In this document: positions 1-11,293 of the stretch, in pieces
How positions within the stretch are numbered: the first letter of the stretch is position 1
Layout of the letters: every line of letters starts with the position of its first letter
Assembly: GCF_002994745.2 (NCBI RefSeq)
Contig: NC_037088.1
Span: 2,733,001-2,797,000 of the forward strand
From: Rosa chinensis
Taxonomy: Eukaryota; Streptophyta; Magnoliopsida; Rosales; Rosaceae
Length of the DNA stretch: 64,000 nt
Direction: 5' to 3'
Notes under the pieces: generated by a model
Database searches by the model: none
Told to the model about the DNA's origin: nothing
Seen by the model: only the letters and a program-made list of their open reading frames with translations
Program-made: the position numbers and the translations under genes

Positions 1-201
1 GGCTCATCCCTATGAAAAGTACAGTTACTATAACTTTCATATAACCCATTTGAGACCAAGTGATCTAAAACTTCATTAGGTGGATGGGACCAAATATTTG
101 TACAGCCACTACAAGGGCATTGGATCCTCTTCGGGTACCCCTTACTTGCATGAATACTAGTAACAAACTTTCGCGCTCCATCATAAAAGGCCCTAGGATT
201 G
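1..201 (-). CDS. CACTA transposase, transposase-associated domain exon (partial)
   Basis: An open reading frame without a start codon enters from the left edge. Read on the minus strand it begins just after a good 3' splice site (T-rich tract then cttag at 202-206). The translation contains PRAFYDGARKFV, then a cysteine cluster QCPCSGCTNIW, then HPPNEVLDHLVSNGLYESY. This order (acidic/aromatic start, CxxC-type cysteines, a W, then a DHLxxxGFxxxY-like helix) is that of the transposase-associated domain found at the N terminus of plant CACTA TNP2/TNPD transposases. The catalytic TNP2 domain would lie to the left, outside the window. No stop is seen in the visible part, so this copy may still be coding. 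The first coding exon with the start codon could not be located. Confidence 0.75.
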
Positions 202-1410
202 CTAAGACAAAAAAATAATAAAATGTTTATCAGATGCAATTTCGGTTTATAACATTAGAATATAAGGGTTCCTGGTTTAGATATAACCTGTTTTTACAGT
301 GTGCCCATTCTGTATCCATTTTGTTTCACCTTCGTTTTCCTTGGGCTACGTTCTAACTTGTATTTAGACAGCAAAAATTTTACAATTTAAACACTATAAC
401 TGTACTTATCCAGATACTACTAACCATTAAAAGTAATAAAAAACAGAAATAAAAACAAAATAACCAACTAAACACAGAGCTTCACATATGCATTTCTTTA
501 TATTTCATTGTTTCAATATGTGCTTGCCTTAGTTAAAGGAACTTTGAAATCAAATGACAAGGACGAGGGGGAGAGAGAGAGATCTTACTGCTAAATGCAT
601 TTCACGAAAAGCAGATCATTTAATACTTCATTGCATACAAAGCTGCTCTGCTACCAACTCTAGCTAGTACTGAACTGTCAATGTTGATATCTCCAAGGGT
701 TGAAAAAATGTAGCTGGATAATATGAAAACTATATCAGAAATCATATAAAAATGCAGCAATTATGAAAAAAAAAGGCTTGATAGAAGTAATACAACAGAG
801 ACGTCCAGAAGGCAACATATAACAAATTTTCATAAAAATAATAACTCATCGGATCAAATTTGCAAGGTTTCAATTGTAAAAGTATACTAATAGCTACGTT
901 TCAAGATTCAATTCCTTTTTCACCTAGTCCCATTATAGTTAAAAAGGAGAGAAATAAAAAAGACAGAGTGTAAGAAGTAGAAACTGAACATAACGCATAG
1001 CTGATTGAGATTCCAGATATAGCGCATCATTAGACTATCAATTTAATTTCTTATACACAATGAAAAGAAACCTACAATCATGGTGTTCTTGGTTAGAGTT
1101 TGACCTGCCCAAAATTACCAAGTGAATAGGAATGATCACTATGTTGATCATGAGAAGTATTCTTGAAAGACTATGAATATGCCAAATTGGGACCAAGCAA
1201 CAGATGTTGACCACGTGCTAATGATTAGTTATCATAATTGAACCATATATATATATATATATGATGTACTTGTTTCCAGTTTGAACCATATACATCCATG
1301 ATGACAATATTAGATTAAACGTAACAACCTTGACCAAATCATTATTTTGCTAAATGTTTAACAATGTAGCAATTAAAAAAAAAAAGTGGCTACAGAGAAG
1401 TAATACTGCA

Positions 1411-1425
1411 CACTACAAGAAAAAG
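1411..1425 (+). other. Isolated CACTA-type terminus inside the larger CACTA element
   Basis: CACTACAAGAAAAAG matches the consensus CACTA terminal repeat and points rightward, facing the terminus at 4150. The bases outside (gca at 1408-1410) do not match those after 4150 (aac), and no subterminal acggc repeats follow it. It could be one end of a nested non-autonomous element or a chance match. Confidence 0.3.
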
Positions 1426-1536
1426 TATTAATCATAGCAGATCACTATAGCGTTTTTGCCTGAACTTGGATCTGGTCATAATGGTTCTAAGATTAATGCT
1501 TTTATTTAATTACCTGTTTTATTTGACAACAATCTG

Positions 1537-1862
1537 CAGATCTGTATGATGGTAATACATCTATCCTTAGATATGGTATGGCTTTTGTTCTTGAAGATGG
1601 TGTAGAGGTACTAATTCACCCACTTTAGCCTTTTCCTTTCGTTATATATAGTTGCCCATATTAATAATTGACCATTGCTTCTGCATATGACTCACACTGT
1701 GTTATAGCAATACTATTATGAAGCTTTTGAGCTGAAACTTTATTCCTAACAAGTTCATTTAGACTTGCATAACAAAGTAAGCTACCTGAATACGGATGCT
1801 GATCATGTCTTCCTTTGAACATGGAGTTGTTTTTGTTCTTGATAATGGTGGAGAGGTACTTT
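1537..1862 (+). repeat. Two diverged exon-like modules
   Basis: Two segments, about 1541-1608 and 1810-1856, share the pattern ATGG...TTTTGTTCTTGA.AATGGTG.AGAGGTACT and would translate as YGMAFVLEDGVE and HGVVFVLDNGGE, each followed by a possible splice donor (gtact). The first also has an acceptor-like ctgcag before it. I do not recognise the peptide. They may be a duplicated captured exon in the CACTA intron, or a simple non-coding duplication. Confidence 0.3.
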
Positions 1863-3837
1863 ACCCTTTAACTTTTTTCTTAATTTTTTGTAATACACCT
1901 ACTTGTCTTCATAGTTTACTCACGTTAATAATTCACTTCAACTGTGGCCTCTAAACTGTCCAGTGTCCAAACTAGTAGTAAGCAGTTAGGCACCCACAGA
2001 TTACCTAAGGCAAAAGGGCAATAGGAAAAAGGCCAAAGGTTCTCTTTTACTCGTATAAACTTCTTTCAAGTTTCAATTATTAATGGCAAAAACAAATCCT
2101 CCTTTATAAATTTGATTATTGTTTCTTTTCTCTCAGAGAATCAAAACCCATTACATAAACATAGAGAATTACAAAAACTGTAGCAAACCCAAATCCAAGA
2201 CACCCATAAAGCTCAGCTCTTCAAAGCACTTGAAGACTTGAGCTACTAGCCTCTGGTACCCTTCAATCCCTAGTCAATAAAGATGATGATTTTTGTTTGT
2301 TTTTAACTTATATTCTTTCCCATAATTGTGGCTGATATTCTCTGCCGTCTATGTTTGACTAGTGGGTTTTCTTCTCTCTAGAATAAGCAGAAGGAAATCT
2401 TGCTGCCCTTTGATTTGTTTGGTAAGGTAAAGCTGGTTTTTGAGGCTTATTGGTTCCATTGTTGTTAAAGTTCAAAGCTTTAGAGGCAAACATATATGAA
2501 TGAAAGTTTATGGTGTAGTGGCATAGACGTCTAGAGGACAAACATATAACAAATTTTCAGGGAGAAATATCCAACCCGAGCTAACACCTACACTCCTATA
2601 ACACTCAGCTGAATTAGATACAATTAGCCACTGCTTTTCAGTGAGATAAATCCAAATGAAAAAACTTCTACACTAAAATCCCAGAAGAGTTTCACCTCAA
2701 AACCAGCAACTTGTTGCTTGAAATCAAGCAAATATTGAAATTTGAAATCCAGTTGGAATCAGATCCCTAGACCACATATATGGAAGCAAAGAAACTCAAT
2801 TCAATCTCAAATTGTTACCCAAAAGCAGAAATTTAAATTTAAATGCACACAGGCCACATCCCAAAGCACCTCAAAAACTACAGAAAGAGCTAACTAACTA
2901 GCAACAACCTGCAAGTGAAGCAATTAGCGCTGACCTTTTTAAAAAGTGGAGCAATAATCAACACCAGTCTCTGCCTCAACTCAAAACCCCTTGACCAAAA
3001 CCCCTAAGTTGCTCAGCAACCATAGTCCTTTATACCCACATCTCAAAAACATCACAGAACACCAACCATCAACACACATCATAAGAAAGAAGAAAAGGCC
3101 CCAGAGTAAATTTGAAAAAGGTTCAAGGTTTCACAAGCATTGCCATCACTTAGCAGATAAAGCAATGTCCCTTTATACATTGCCTAACTTCTACGAATGA
3201 GAAAGCACTTTTTCACAAATGGGTCTTCCCCCATTTTCAAAATCCATAGGCCTCTCTCTCTCCCCATAATTTTTCAAAGCAAATCCAATTCCAACAACCA
3301 AATGAACTCAGAAACTAATTCAATACACTGATCAATCAAACCAAAAGTTTCAGATTTTACAAATCAATCAAACACCTATCTTAGATTACGAAATACCCAA
3401 CTATAAATCCAACACTTTAGACACACCCAGTTCAATTTTGATATAAAAACCCAAGCAAATATACCAAAATCTATATGAATCCACAATATCACATGGCCAT
3501 ACCTGAATATATGATTAGAAATCACAATCTAAGACACCCATCTTTGTCCTCGACCAAACACACAACGGCGCGCAGGTCACGAAATCTAACTGGTTGCCCA
3601 AGAGCAGAACTCGGGGAAGAGTTCAGATTTTTGCAGCAGCTTGAGAACTGGGTGATTAGACGATGTTTGAGATTTTTGCCATTAGGTAAGTGATTAGAAG
3701 AGGTTTGAGGCTCTGCGAACTGGGTAAGGCTTTCTTAGAAGAGAAAACTGAGGAAAGAAAGAAAATTTTGGGAAAGTCGAGAAATGAGGAAAGAGAAAAT
3801 TGAGAGGGAAGTCAGAATTTTTAGGGAAAATTTCGCG

Positions 3838-4140
3838 CCTTAAGAATCCTTTTTTACGGCATGCTTCTTGTGCGAGCCGTAAATGACTTTTTTGATAGCT
3901 ATTTTTACGGCATGCACAATATGTGTGCCGTAAAAGCATGATACAATTATGGCGTGCGCCTTCCGCGGGCCATAAAAAACTAATTGATAAACACTTTAAC
4001 GGCGCTCCTATAAAGCACGCCGTAAAAGACTAAACGAGAAAGGTTATTTACGGCACGCAAAATATGCACGCCGTAAAAGAGTAAAAATTATGGCGTGCAA
4101 TAATGCACGCCATAAATTTTACGCCGTAAATGCCTGGAAT
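3838..4140. repeat. CACTA subterminal repeats (acggc-tgc palindromic motifs)
   Basis: About ten copies of a short motif, tACGGCatGC and its reverse complement GCacGCCGTaaa, alternate across 300 bases next to the 4150 terminus (for example near 3856, 3906, 3936, 4050, 4070 and 4120). Adjacent copies face each other so small hairpins can form. Arrays like this are the binding sites for the accessory transposition protein in CACTA elements; the role here is inferred from position. Confidence 0.75.
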
Positions 4141-4150
4141 TCTTGTAGTG

Positions 4151-4400
4151 AACAGGAGTCTGCAGAGGAGTCGGGTGCAGATCAAAGCCAAGAGGAGGAA
4201 TCGGGTGCCGATAAAGCTGGTAATCCAAAACTTCAATGAATGGTCTTAAAATTGATGTTAAGATCGATATTCCGGCGTATGATGGTGCTATCAATGCCGA
4301 GAAGTTGGATAATTGGATTCACCAATTAGAAACTTATTATACTATTTATGAGTATAATAACCGTCAGAGGATCAACTTTAATGTTGTAGGCATTAGTTAG
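4151..4400 (+). pseudogene. gypsy gag N-terminal fragment
   Basis: Two frames carry gag-like sequence. 4151-4240 reads as an acidic stretch (QESAEESGADQSQEEESG) ending in a stop near 4239. The next frame, from about 4236, gives KIDVKIDIPAYDG followed by NAEKLDNWIHQLETYYTIYE, the typical start of a plant gypsy capsid domain. It stops near 4400, where the sequence jumps to protease, so most of capsid and the zinc knuckle have been deleted. The breaks make it non-functional. Confidence 0.7.
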
Positions 4401-4405
4401 AAACT

Positions 4406-5550
4406 TTGATAGACACTATAATTGATCCGGGAAGCCAAAAGAATCTCATTTTGGAGGCATTAGTTCGGAAGTTGCAGTTAACAACGTCTCCCCATCCTAA
4501 ACCATACCTGTTAGGATGGATACAAAAGACATTGAGTCACAAATTACTCGACAATGTACTTTCAAGTTTGCAATTACTAGAGAATACATTGACGAAGTAA
4601 CTTGTGAGGTGGTGCCATTGGATGTATGCCAAGTAATTTTTGGTAGTCCATACTTATGGGATCGTGATGCAGTGTTCTATCGACGACTTCAAAAGTATCG
4701 ATTTCTGAAGGATGGAGTAGAGTACTTCATTCATGCCAGCAAAGTTTCCTTTAATAATAGTTTGATCAGTGCTAATCAAGCTAAAAGGATGGTGAATGCT
4801 TGTGGGAAGTTCATTTTATTGGTGGTTCGACCACAAGAAAACAGCCCATCTACATATGTGTTATCTACTATGATGCTTACTCCTAGGCAACAATGCGATA
4901 TGGAGGGGTTACAATCACAATTCTCAGACTTGTTTGAGGATGTTGAAGGCTTACCACCGCAACCCCTAGTAGAGCATGAGATACAACTCGTTGGAGGATC
5001 TCCATTGCCTAATTTGGGTATGTATCGTCATTCGGTGGAAGAAAGCGAAGAGATCAAGAGACAAGTCAATGAGCTACTAGAGCAAGGGGTATTGAAACCA
5101 AGTTGCTCACCTTGTGGATCCCCAGTGTTGTTGGTCCCAAAGAAAGATGGCAGCTGGCGTATGTGTATTGATTTCCGAGCACTCAACAAAATCACTATTA
5201 AAAATCGGTATCCATTACCAAGGATAGATGATTTAATGGATCAATTACAGTCAGCTCGATGGTTCACTAAACTAGATTTGAAGTCTGGTTATCATCAAGT
5301 CAGAATCAAAGAAGAAGATACATGGAAAACCGCATTCAAAACCAAACAGGGCCTCTTTGAGTGGCTCGTAATGCCGTTTGGTTTATGCAATGCTCCAGCG
5401 ACATTTATGCGTCTTATGAATGAGGTACTTCGTTCATACATTGATGATTTTGTCATTGTTTACTTAGACGATATCTTGGTGTTCAGTCCTACTTGGGAAG
5501 AACATATGATTCATGTTGAAAAAGTGTTAGAGACATTGAGGCAATCTTAG
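4406..5550 (+). pseudogene. gypsy protease-like and reverse transcriptase region
   Basis: The start reads TIIDPGSQKNLILEALV, in which the protease D-S/T-G active site is replaced by DPGS, so the protease is either very diverged or dead. A one-base shift near 4530 moves the reading into a 344-residue frame (4516-5550). That frame contains reverse transcriptase signatures in order: [18 protein letters not shown], the RYPLPRID segment, [29 protein letters not shown], and the catalytic YLDD at about residues 316-319. A stop at 5548-5550 ends it where the sequence still continues as recognisable thumb-region coding (LKKCEFG), so this stop is a disabling mutation. The polymerase motifs themselves look intact. 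Confidence 0.9.
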
Positions 5551-6382
5551 TTGCGATTGAATTTGAAGAAATGCGAGTTTGGGAAGAGTTCTTTAGTGTA
5601 TCTTGGTTTATAGTAGGTGAAGGAGAGTAGAAAGTTGATCCGTCCAAGGTGCAGGCTATCACAAATTGGCCAGGCCTCGTACAGTAACTGAGGTGCGTAG
5701 CTTTATGGGAGCTTGCCAGTATCTACGTAAGTTTATCTGCCACTTTTCTCAAATTTCAGGGCTATTATTTGAATTGACTAAGGCAGGGAGAAAATTTGAG
5801 TGGTTAGACAAACATGAGGATACATTTCGGTTGCTTAAAAAAAAGATCTCAGAAGCTCCAGTATTAGCTTTGCCAAATTTGCAAAGACCATTTGAGGTAG
5901 AAACATATGCGAGTAATTACGCCTTAGGTGGAATTTTGAAGCAAGATGGGAAGCAAGTTGAGTATTATTCTGAGATGTTCAATGCTGCAGTGCAGAATTA
6001 CCCTACCTACGATAAGGAGTTGTTTGCTTTACATCAGTGTGTGAAACATTGGAGATGCTACTTATTAGGTAAAGAAGTTATAGTGCACTCAGACCATAAG
6101 CCTTTGCAGTACTTGCAGACACAGTCCAAGTTACAGCAAGCTCGACACATGAAGTGGATGTCTTACTTGCAACAATTCAACGTCATTATCAAGTACAAGA
6201 AAGGTGTTACAAACAAGTTGGCGGATATGTTGTCTAGACCTCCAGGACATTCCACTTTATTGGTGGCTATGCAACTCCAACCTGTGGTACTTTCTGAGTA
6301 TGTAAAAAGTTATGACAATGATCCAGAATTCAAAGTGTTCTTTGATAATCTAAAACATGGGAAGAATGCCAATTTGAGATGA
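5551..6382 (+). pseudogene. gypsy RT connection and RNase H region
   Basis: After the broken segment at 5551-5665, a 238-residue frame (5666-6382) continues with TVTEVRSFMGACQYLRKFI, the usual connection region, then RNase H. The first catalytic position is changed: the usual T-D-A-S motif reads TYAS at about 5908, which would abolish RNase H activity. Later landmarks are present: YDKELFAL, HSDHKPLQYL and the ADMLSRPPG end. Spacer sequence toward integrase follows. The frame ends 4 bases into the next one. Confidence 0.85.
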
Positions 6383-7061
6383 AGGATGGCTTAATGTTCA
6401 AGGGAAAACAACTATGCATCCCCAACACTGGAGACCGATTGCAGTGGATTAGGGAGGCTCATACTTCTAGATGTGCAGGACACTTCGGAGTTGACAAAAC
6501 CCTACTCAATCTACAACGTTATGTTTATTGGCCTCGGATGCATGTGGATGTTTCTCGGTTTATTCGAGGTTGTGTGTTGTGCAACACATCAAAACCTTCG
6601 AGGAAGTTGGGGTTGTATACACCACTTCCTATACCAAATAGACCTTGGGAAAGTATCTCAATGGACTTCTTGAGTGGTTTGCCTACGACCACCACTGGGT
6701 TTGATTACTTGTTTGTTATGGTGGACAGATTCAGTAAAATAGTGATCTTAATTCCTTGTAAGAAGACAATCTCAGGAGAAGGTGCAGCGAAGTTGTTTTT
6801 CCACCAAGTCTAGAAACATTTCGGGTTTCGGATCGAGATAGCAGATTTCTTGGTCACTTTTGGAAGACTTTATGGGGATTGATGGACACAAAGCTGAAAC
6901 ATAGTACTGCTTTTCATCCTCAAACGGATGGACAAACAGAAGTGGTAAATCGGACCATGGTACATCTGTTGAGAGGATATAACTCTAAGCATCCTCGTAC
7001 TTGGGATGCGAGTTTACCATATTGACAATTTGCCTTTAATAGGGCAATTCATAGTTCTACT
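6379..7061 (+). pseudogene. gypsy integrase, zinc-binding and catalytic core, frameshifted
   Basis: The frame 6379-6813 carries the H2C2 zinc-binding region (EAHTSRCAGHFGVDKT, then GCVLCNTSK) and the first part of the core with the first catalytic Asp in SISMDFLSGLP. It ends at a stop at 6811-6813. Core sequence continues in another frame with SDRDSRFLGHFWKTL (second Asp) and HPQTDGQTEVVNRT (catalytic Glu), and a further stop occurs near 7021. A short stretch between the first and second parts is missing. All three DDE residues are visible but on different frames. Confidence 0.85.
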
Positions 7062-7721
7062 TTGAAGTCACCTTTCGAAGTTTGTTTGGGCTACCTACCT
7101 TCAAGTCCATTTGATATGGCATTTTCATTTGAAGATAAGCAAAATGGAGAAGAAGAGGAAGATGGGTTAAAAGCAAAACGACTCTTGGAGCGCATTTCAA
7201 AGATTCACAAAGAAGTTGCGGAGCAACTACAAAAGTCACAACAACGATACAAAGCTCGACATGACAAACATAGGCTCCAACATGACTTCAATGTAGGTGA
7301 TATGATTTGGTTAAAGCTTAGCAAGGAAAGATTGCATGGTGTCGGAAAAAAGTTAAAGCCAATTCGATATGGGCCATTCAAGATCTTGGAAAAGATTGGA
7401 GATAATGCATTTCGACTTGAGCTACCGCCTTACATGCAAATGTACTCAGTCATAAATGCTGAGTATTTAAAACCCTTTGAGCCATCATTATTGGATGATG
7501 ATGAAGATGTTAAGGATTCTCAACTTCCCTCACTTGACGATTTGTGGTTTGAGAGGGAAGACCCATTGGCGGCAGACTGCATTCTCGAGAAGAAAGTCAC
7601 TAGGACTCGACGTGGTCAGATAGAATCTTACCGCATTAGCCGAAAAGGACAATTGCCAAGCAAGTCAAAGTGGTTTCGCAAGGAAAAAGGAATTCAAGAA
7701 TTCCCTCATTTACAGTTCTAG
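7062..7721 (+). pseudogene. gypsy integrase C terminus with chromodomain-like tail
   Basis: A 219-residue frame starts in mid-integrase (KSPFEVCLGYLPSSPFD), runs through a charged coiled stretch and the GPFKILEKIGDNAFRLELP C-terminal domain, then ends with ILEKKVTRTRRGQIESYRIS followed by KSKWFRKE. The last part resembles the chromodomain of chromovirus integrases, though the usual VKWKG core is degenerate. The frame then ends normally with tag at 7719-7721. This points to the chromovirus branch of Ty3/gypsy. Confidence 0.75.
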
Positions 7722-7760
7722 CTTTTGCAGGAGCTCCAGCTTCTTCAAAATGGGAAGCCA

Positions 7761-8291
7761 TGATCTAGGAGGATCAACATAATAATATATTGAAATTATT
7801 CAATATATTCTATTATTAAATATTATAAACCATTAGAACTTTGCGGTTTACAAATAACAGTTTGAAACCGTTTAAAGTTAAAGGTTTATATTGATTAAGA
7901 AATTTAAACCATTTATCATTTACGGTTTAAATTCAATTCTTATATTTAGTTTTCTATTTTAGGAAACCATTAATTGTATATAAACAGTAATCATTGTATG
8001 AATTAATGAGGCAGTTGAATACGATTCCAATTCTTTCCTCCATAATTCATTGTGTTCTTTTATATTTCTTGATTAAGAGTTCCACAAGAAACCTTTGATC
8101 AAGGATACAACTATCAGATTCAAGTCGAAACACTTCGACTTGAATCCTGGAAAACTCTATTATGTGTTTCTCTTTAGAAATAAGGAGGGGGAGAGAGAGG
8201 AGAAGCGTACGTTATGTTTCTTCTCATGTTGCATATATAGACAACGAACGAACAGTTGCAACTATTCCTTTAAATTCAAACTCAATCAACA
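7761..8291 (+). repeat. Putative 3' LTR of the gypsy element
   Basis: A purine-rich run (aaaatgggaagcc, 7747-7759) precedes TGATCTAGG at 7761. The AT-rich region that follows has a TATA-like tgtatataaac near 7977 and ends around a CA at 8291. No second LTR is available for comparison, so both borders are estimates. Confidence 0.35.
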
Positions 8292-8402
8292 GTTGTAACT
8301 GTTGATAACTGATGATGTTTGATAATTATCCGAAAATCAAACAGGAAAAAGAAACATAATGCAAAAAAGAATTTTTTTCGTTTTGGCCCAAGGCCTATCT
8401 TT

Positions 8403-8403
8403 G

Positions 8404-8441
<38 letters not shown>
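8403..8441. repeat. (TA)n microsatellite
   Basis: About 39 bases of uninterrupted TA. It forms the left flank of the large solo LTR and supplies its presumed target site. Confidence 0.95.
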
Positions 8442-8445
<4 letters not shown>

Positions 8446-8588
8446 ACGCCCCAATTTTCAAGCACAATTAATAAAAAAATAAATAAACACAAATACTTCT
8501 GGCGTGATGGTTCAGACATCAATACAAAATACCTGTAAAATTTTTCTTTAAAGAACAAGTAGACAAAGATGAAGCTCTGAACCCACAA

Positions 8589-8798
8589 TGTTAATACCGT
8601 TTAAGGATAAGAGATTCAAGAGAAATTGATGAGAGAACTGTGTATATTCATTGATATAGGAGCCCTATATATAGGGATTATAATAATCTTGGAGTACAAG
8701 GATTCCTATCCAAACTCGGAGTAGGAAATCTTTCCTATTACAACTATGGAACTAATCCTAGTTTGACAAGGCTTACTAAATCTCAACATTCTTCAACA
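8589..8798 (-). repeat. copia 3' LTR
   Basis: Minus-strand LTR beginning TGTTGAAGAATGTTGAG and ending GGTATTAACA. It contains the TATA-like ctatatatagg and matches the right copy along its whole length with scattered substitutions and small indels. Confidence 0.75.
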
Positions 8799-8810
8799 CT
8801 CCTCCTTGTG
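8799..8810 (-). other. Polypurine tract of the copia element
   Basis: On the minus strand the bases before the 3' LTR read caaggaggag, a purine run ending exactly at the LTR's TG. This is the expected plus-strand primer position and supports the LTR border. Confidence 0.6.
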
Positions 8811-9119
8811 CCGCTTCAAACTTGGTGATGATGCTTTTGATCGTTGTCTCGTTAAAAACCTTGCTCGAGTAATAAAAACCCTGTAGGATAAAAACAACCT
8901 CGAGGAGGAGAAAAAGAGTACAACACGTCCTTCATTCTTCAGTCGACATCTCCCCCTGATTACTACAATCATGAGAGTTCAGATAACTTTCTCAATTCCA
9001 TGCTCTTCACATGTTTCTCGAAGGTGGTATTAGGTAACGACTTAGTGAATAAGTTCGTTACATTATCCTTTGATCGGATTTGATTCACTTTAATCTTTAG
9101 AAGTGATTGTACGTTGTTA

Positions 9120-9485
9120 CTAATTATAAAAGAACTTAGGCGATATATGCTGGGTGTTGTTGCCCTTGATAAAACCTAAATTCATTTGTTCAATACAAGC
9201 TGCATTATCCTCATAAATGCATGTAGGTTGATATGTGGTAGACTTCAAACCACAAGTTCCTCGAATATGTTTAATTACAGACCTTAGCCATATGCATCCA
9301 CGCACAGCTTCATGTAGAGTAATAATCTTTGCATGATTTGAGGAAGTAGCAATAAAGGTCTGTTTTGTAGACCTCCAATATATCACGGTGCTTTCCATGG
9401 TAAAGACATAACCAGTTTGGGAGCGACCTTTATGAGTGTCAGAGAGGTACCCTGCATCAGCAAAACCCATCAAAACATCATCGTC
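9120..9485 (-). pseudogene. copia RNase H fragment
   Basis: A 117-residue frame begins GFADAGYLSDTHKGRSQTGYVF, the copia RNase H start (D-A near the N terminus, then KGRSQTGYVF). It continues with WRSTKQTFIATSSNHAKII, where the family normally has S-T-x-E-A-E, so one acidic catalytic residue seems lost. It then has IYEDNAACIEQMNLGFIKG, the usual DN-containing segment. It stops at 9120. Upstream the frame joins integrase sequence directly. Confidence 0.85.
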
Positions 9486-10210
9486 ATCTAGCGGTAAAGT
9501 GATTGTCTGTCAAGGGTTCTAAGTAGCGGATAATAGTTGGAGTGTCATATCCAACATAAATGCCTAATCGTCTTTGTGGACCCATTTTGGTGTGCTACGG
9601 CTGCGCAATTGGCATATAAACTGCACATCCAAATATGCGTAAGTGTGAGACATCAGGCCCATACCCAGTTATCATCTGGGACACAGAAAATGGTTGAGTG
9701 GTAATGGGTCTCAGATGAATAAGTACAGCATCATGCAATATTGCATAGCCCCAAGTAGAAATAGGGAGATTGGTGCGTATTACCAATGCTCTAGCAACCA
9801 TTTGTAGTCGTTTAATGGCAGCTTCTGCGAGACTATTTTGGGTGTGAACATGAGAAATTGGATGTTCAACATCAATCCCAGTGAACATGCAATAATCATC
9901 AAAAGTTTTTTTTATGTAAACTCCCCAGCTTTGTCAAGACGTATTGACTTAATAGGATGATCAAGGTGAATGGTGAGCCCTTAACTTAATGATTTGTGCT
10001 AGGAGTTTAGCAAATGCAACATTCCTTGTGGATAATGGGATGACATGTGACCAGCGTGTCAATGCATCAACCAACACCATAAAGGATCTAAATGGTCCGT
10101 AAGGTGATTGAATAGGTCCACAAATATCACCTTGGATTCTTTGCAAGAATAGAATATTTGCTTTAGTGTCATTTGCATAGGATGGTCTCGATCCTAAGTT
10201 TGCTAAAGAG
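9486..10210 (-). pseudogene. copia integrase region, broken
   Basis: Several frames cover a copia integrase. 9961-10146 has RIQGDICGPIQSPYGPF with the first catalytic Asp (GDICGP) and FMVLVDALTRWSHVIPL. A shifted segment then has IKSIRLDKAGEFT, where the catalytic D is in a degenerate motif (family N-A-x-E-F). 9595-9888 has GIDVEHPISHVHTQNSLAEAAIKRLQ, containing the third catalytic acidic residue as family H-x-Q-N-x-x-A-E. Stops and frame changes near 9595, 9900 and 9961 make it non-functional. Confidence 0.85.
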
Positions 10211-11290
10211 CAGGCTTTGCAGAACTAATGATGGGCTTTAGAAACAACCAATGAGGATTTTGGTTGAGTCATGAAGTCACAATTGCCTTTAGAAGTAACA
10301 AGAGGAGGTGAATTAGGGTGTATGGCGTTAATGCCATATAGTGGCTGCAGGGGGTAGGCAACGCCGGCCATATTCGTGACCTGCATGGGCCACCAGTGGC
10401 CGGTTTTGCACAGTCATGGTGCCGTGAGGCGCAGATGCAACTCCTCGGACCAATTTTTGGTTTCTTTCTTCTCTTCATTCAGAAGAATGGATGTCCGTGT
10501 GAAGTCTTTAGTATACGGATCATCATATCACAACATAGGTATTCCAAACGGCTATGCCAAAGCCTATATGTGTCAGAATCTCATAAGTCATCTCTCATGA
10601 CATGATTGGATTCAGGGATTCGAATAGTGGTTGCATACAACCTACTAGAACGACACATAAGTTTCTCTCAGACTCGTTTATGTTCGTAGTCATTAGAGGT
10701 GATGCAAAAGAACTTTTTTCCATTCTCACAATGTGTTATCACATGAAAACCATTGGCTCTTATATCTTTAAAGTAATAAAGTTCAAATGAAGATATGTCC
10801 AAGACATGAAATTAAATAATTGACACTTTATTAATGAAAGCCAATGATTACATCAAAGTTTCTTGACCAAAATCTAAACCAAAATAAAAATCAAACGTAG
10901 ACAAATTGTAGTCACATAATCCGTTCGGTAACTCCAATTTGGTTGTGGCCAGGTAAGGTAAGGCGAGATTTTGGTGGAGCTATGCTCACTTGTAAAACCG
11001 TTCTCTCAGTTCAAACCTTTCCTAGACATCACAATTAATTTGGATGAGCCTAGTCAGAAAGAGTTAAGACAAAAGATCATTTTATTGATTAAAGGCATAA
11101 TTTCCATTACATAATTCTTGAAAAAATAAAAGGACTATACTAATCAAAACCTGTGGCATCCTTGTGCACTTCTTTGTCAGATTTGAAGTCCGCTACGGTG
11201 AAATTGACGTCGTTGTCATCACCATCATCTCCTTCTTCAGCTAAATAGGTCTCTTGCACTCTCTTAGCTCCCTATATGCCTTGTATTGTG
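10211..11290 (-). other. Decayed copia segment between gag and integrase
   Basis: The left part (10211-10480) still reads like the region ahead of integrase in copia polyproteins, but is broken by stops. Farther right (10480-11290) I could not recognise a protease or other domain in any frame. No host gene is evident. Confidence 0.4.
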
Positions 11291-11293
11291 CAG

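Larger units (their letters stand above)
1..4150 (-). mobile_element. CACTA (En/Spm) DNA transposon, 5' half, runs off the left edge
   Basis: On the minus strand the element starts at 4150 with CACTACAAGAATTCC, the canonical CACTA terminal repeat, followed by about 300 bases of alternating subterminal repeats, then a T/C-rich leader and intron-like sequence, and a transposase exon at 1-201. The other terminus lies outside the window, so the target duplication (aac at 4151-4153 on this side) cannot be checked. Between 202 and about 3840 I see no convincing coding exon; this stretch probably holds the promoter, 5' UTR and first intron(s). The right end abuts truncated gypsy sequence, so the CACTA probably inserted into that retrotransposon. 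Confidence 0.75.
4151..8291 (+). mobile_element. Ty3/gypsy retrotransposon, 5'-truncated and decayed
   Basis: Domains occur in the Ty3/gypsy order gag, protease-like, reverse transcriptase, RNase H, integrase and a chromodomain-like tail, followed by a putative 3' LTR. The 5' LTR and most of gag are missing: the copy starts at the CACTA border, and gag jumps to protease around 4400. At least three frameshifts and several stops mean no functional polyprotein. The upstream LTR was not found in the window. Confidence 0.9.

Noticed and set aside
1411..4150. A self-contained CACTA element between the two facing termini
   Set aside because: Flanking triplets differ (gca, aac), the left side lacks subterminal repeats, and the transposase exon of matching orientation lies to the left of 1411.
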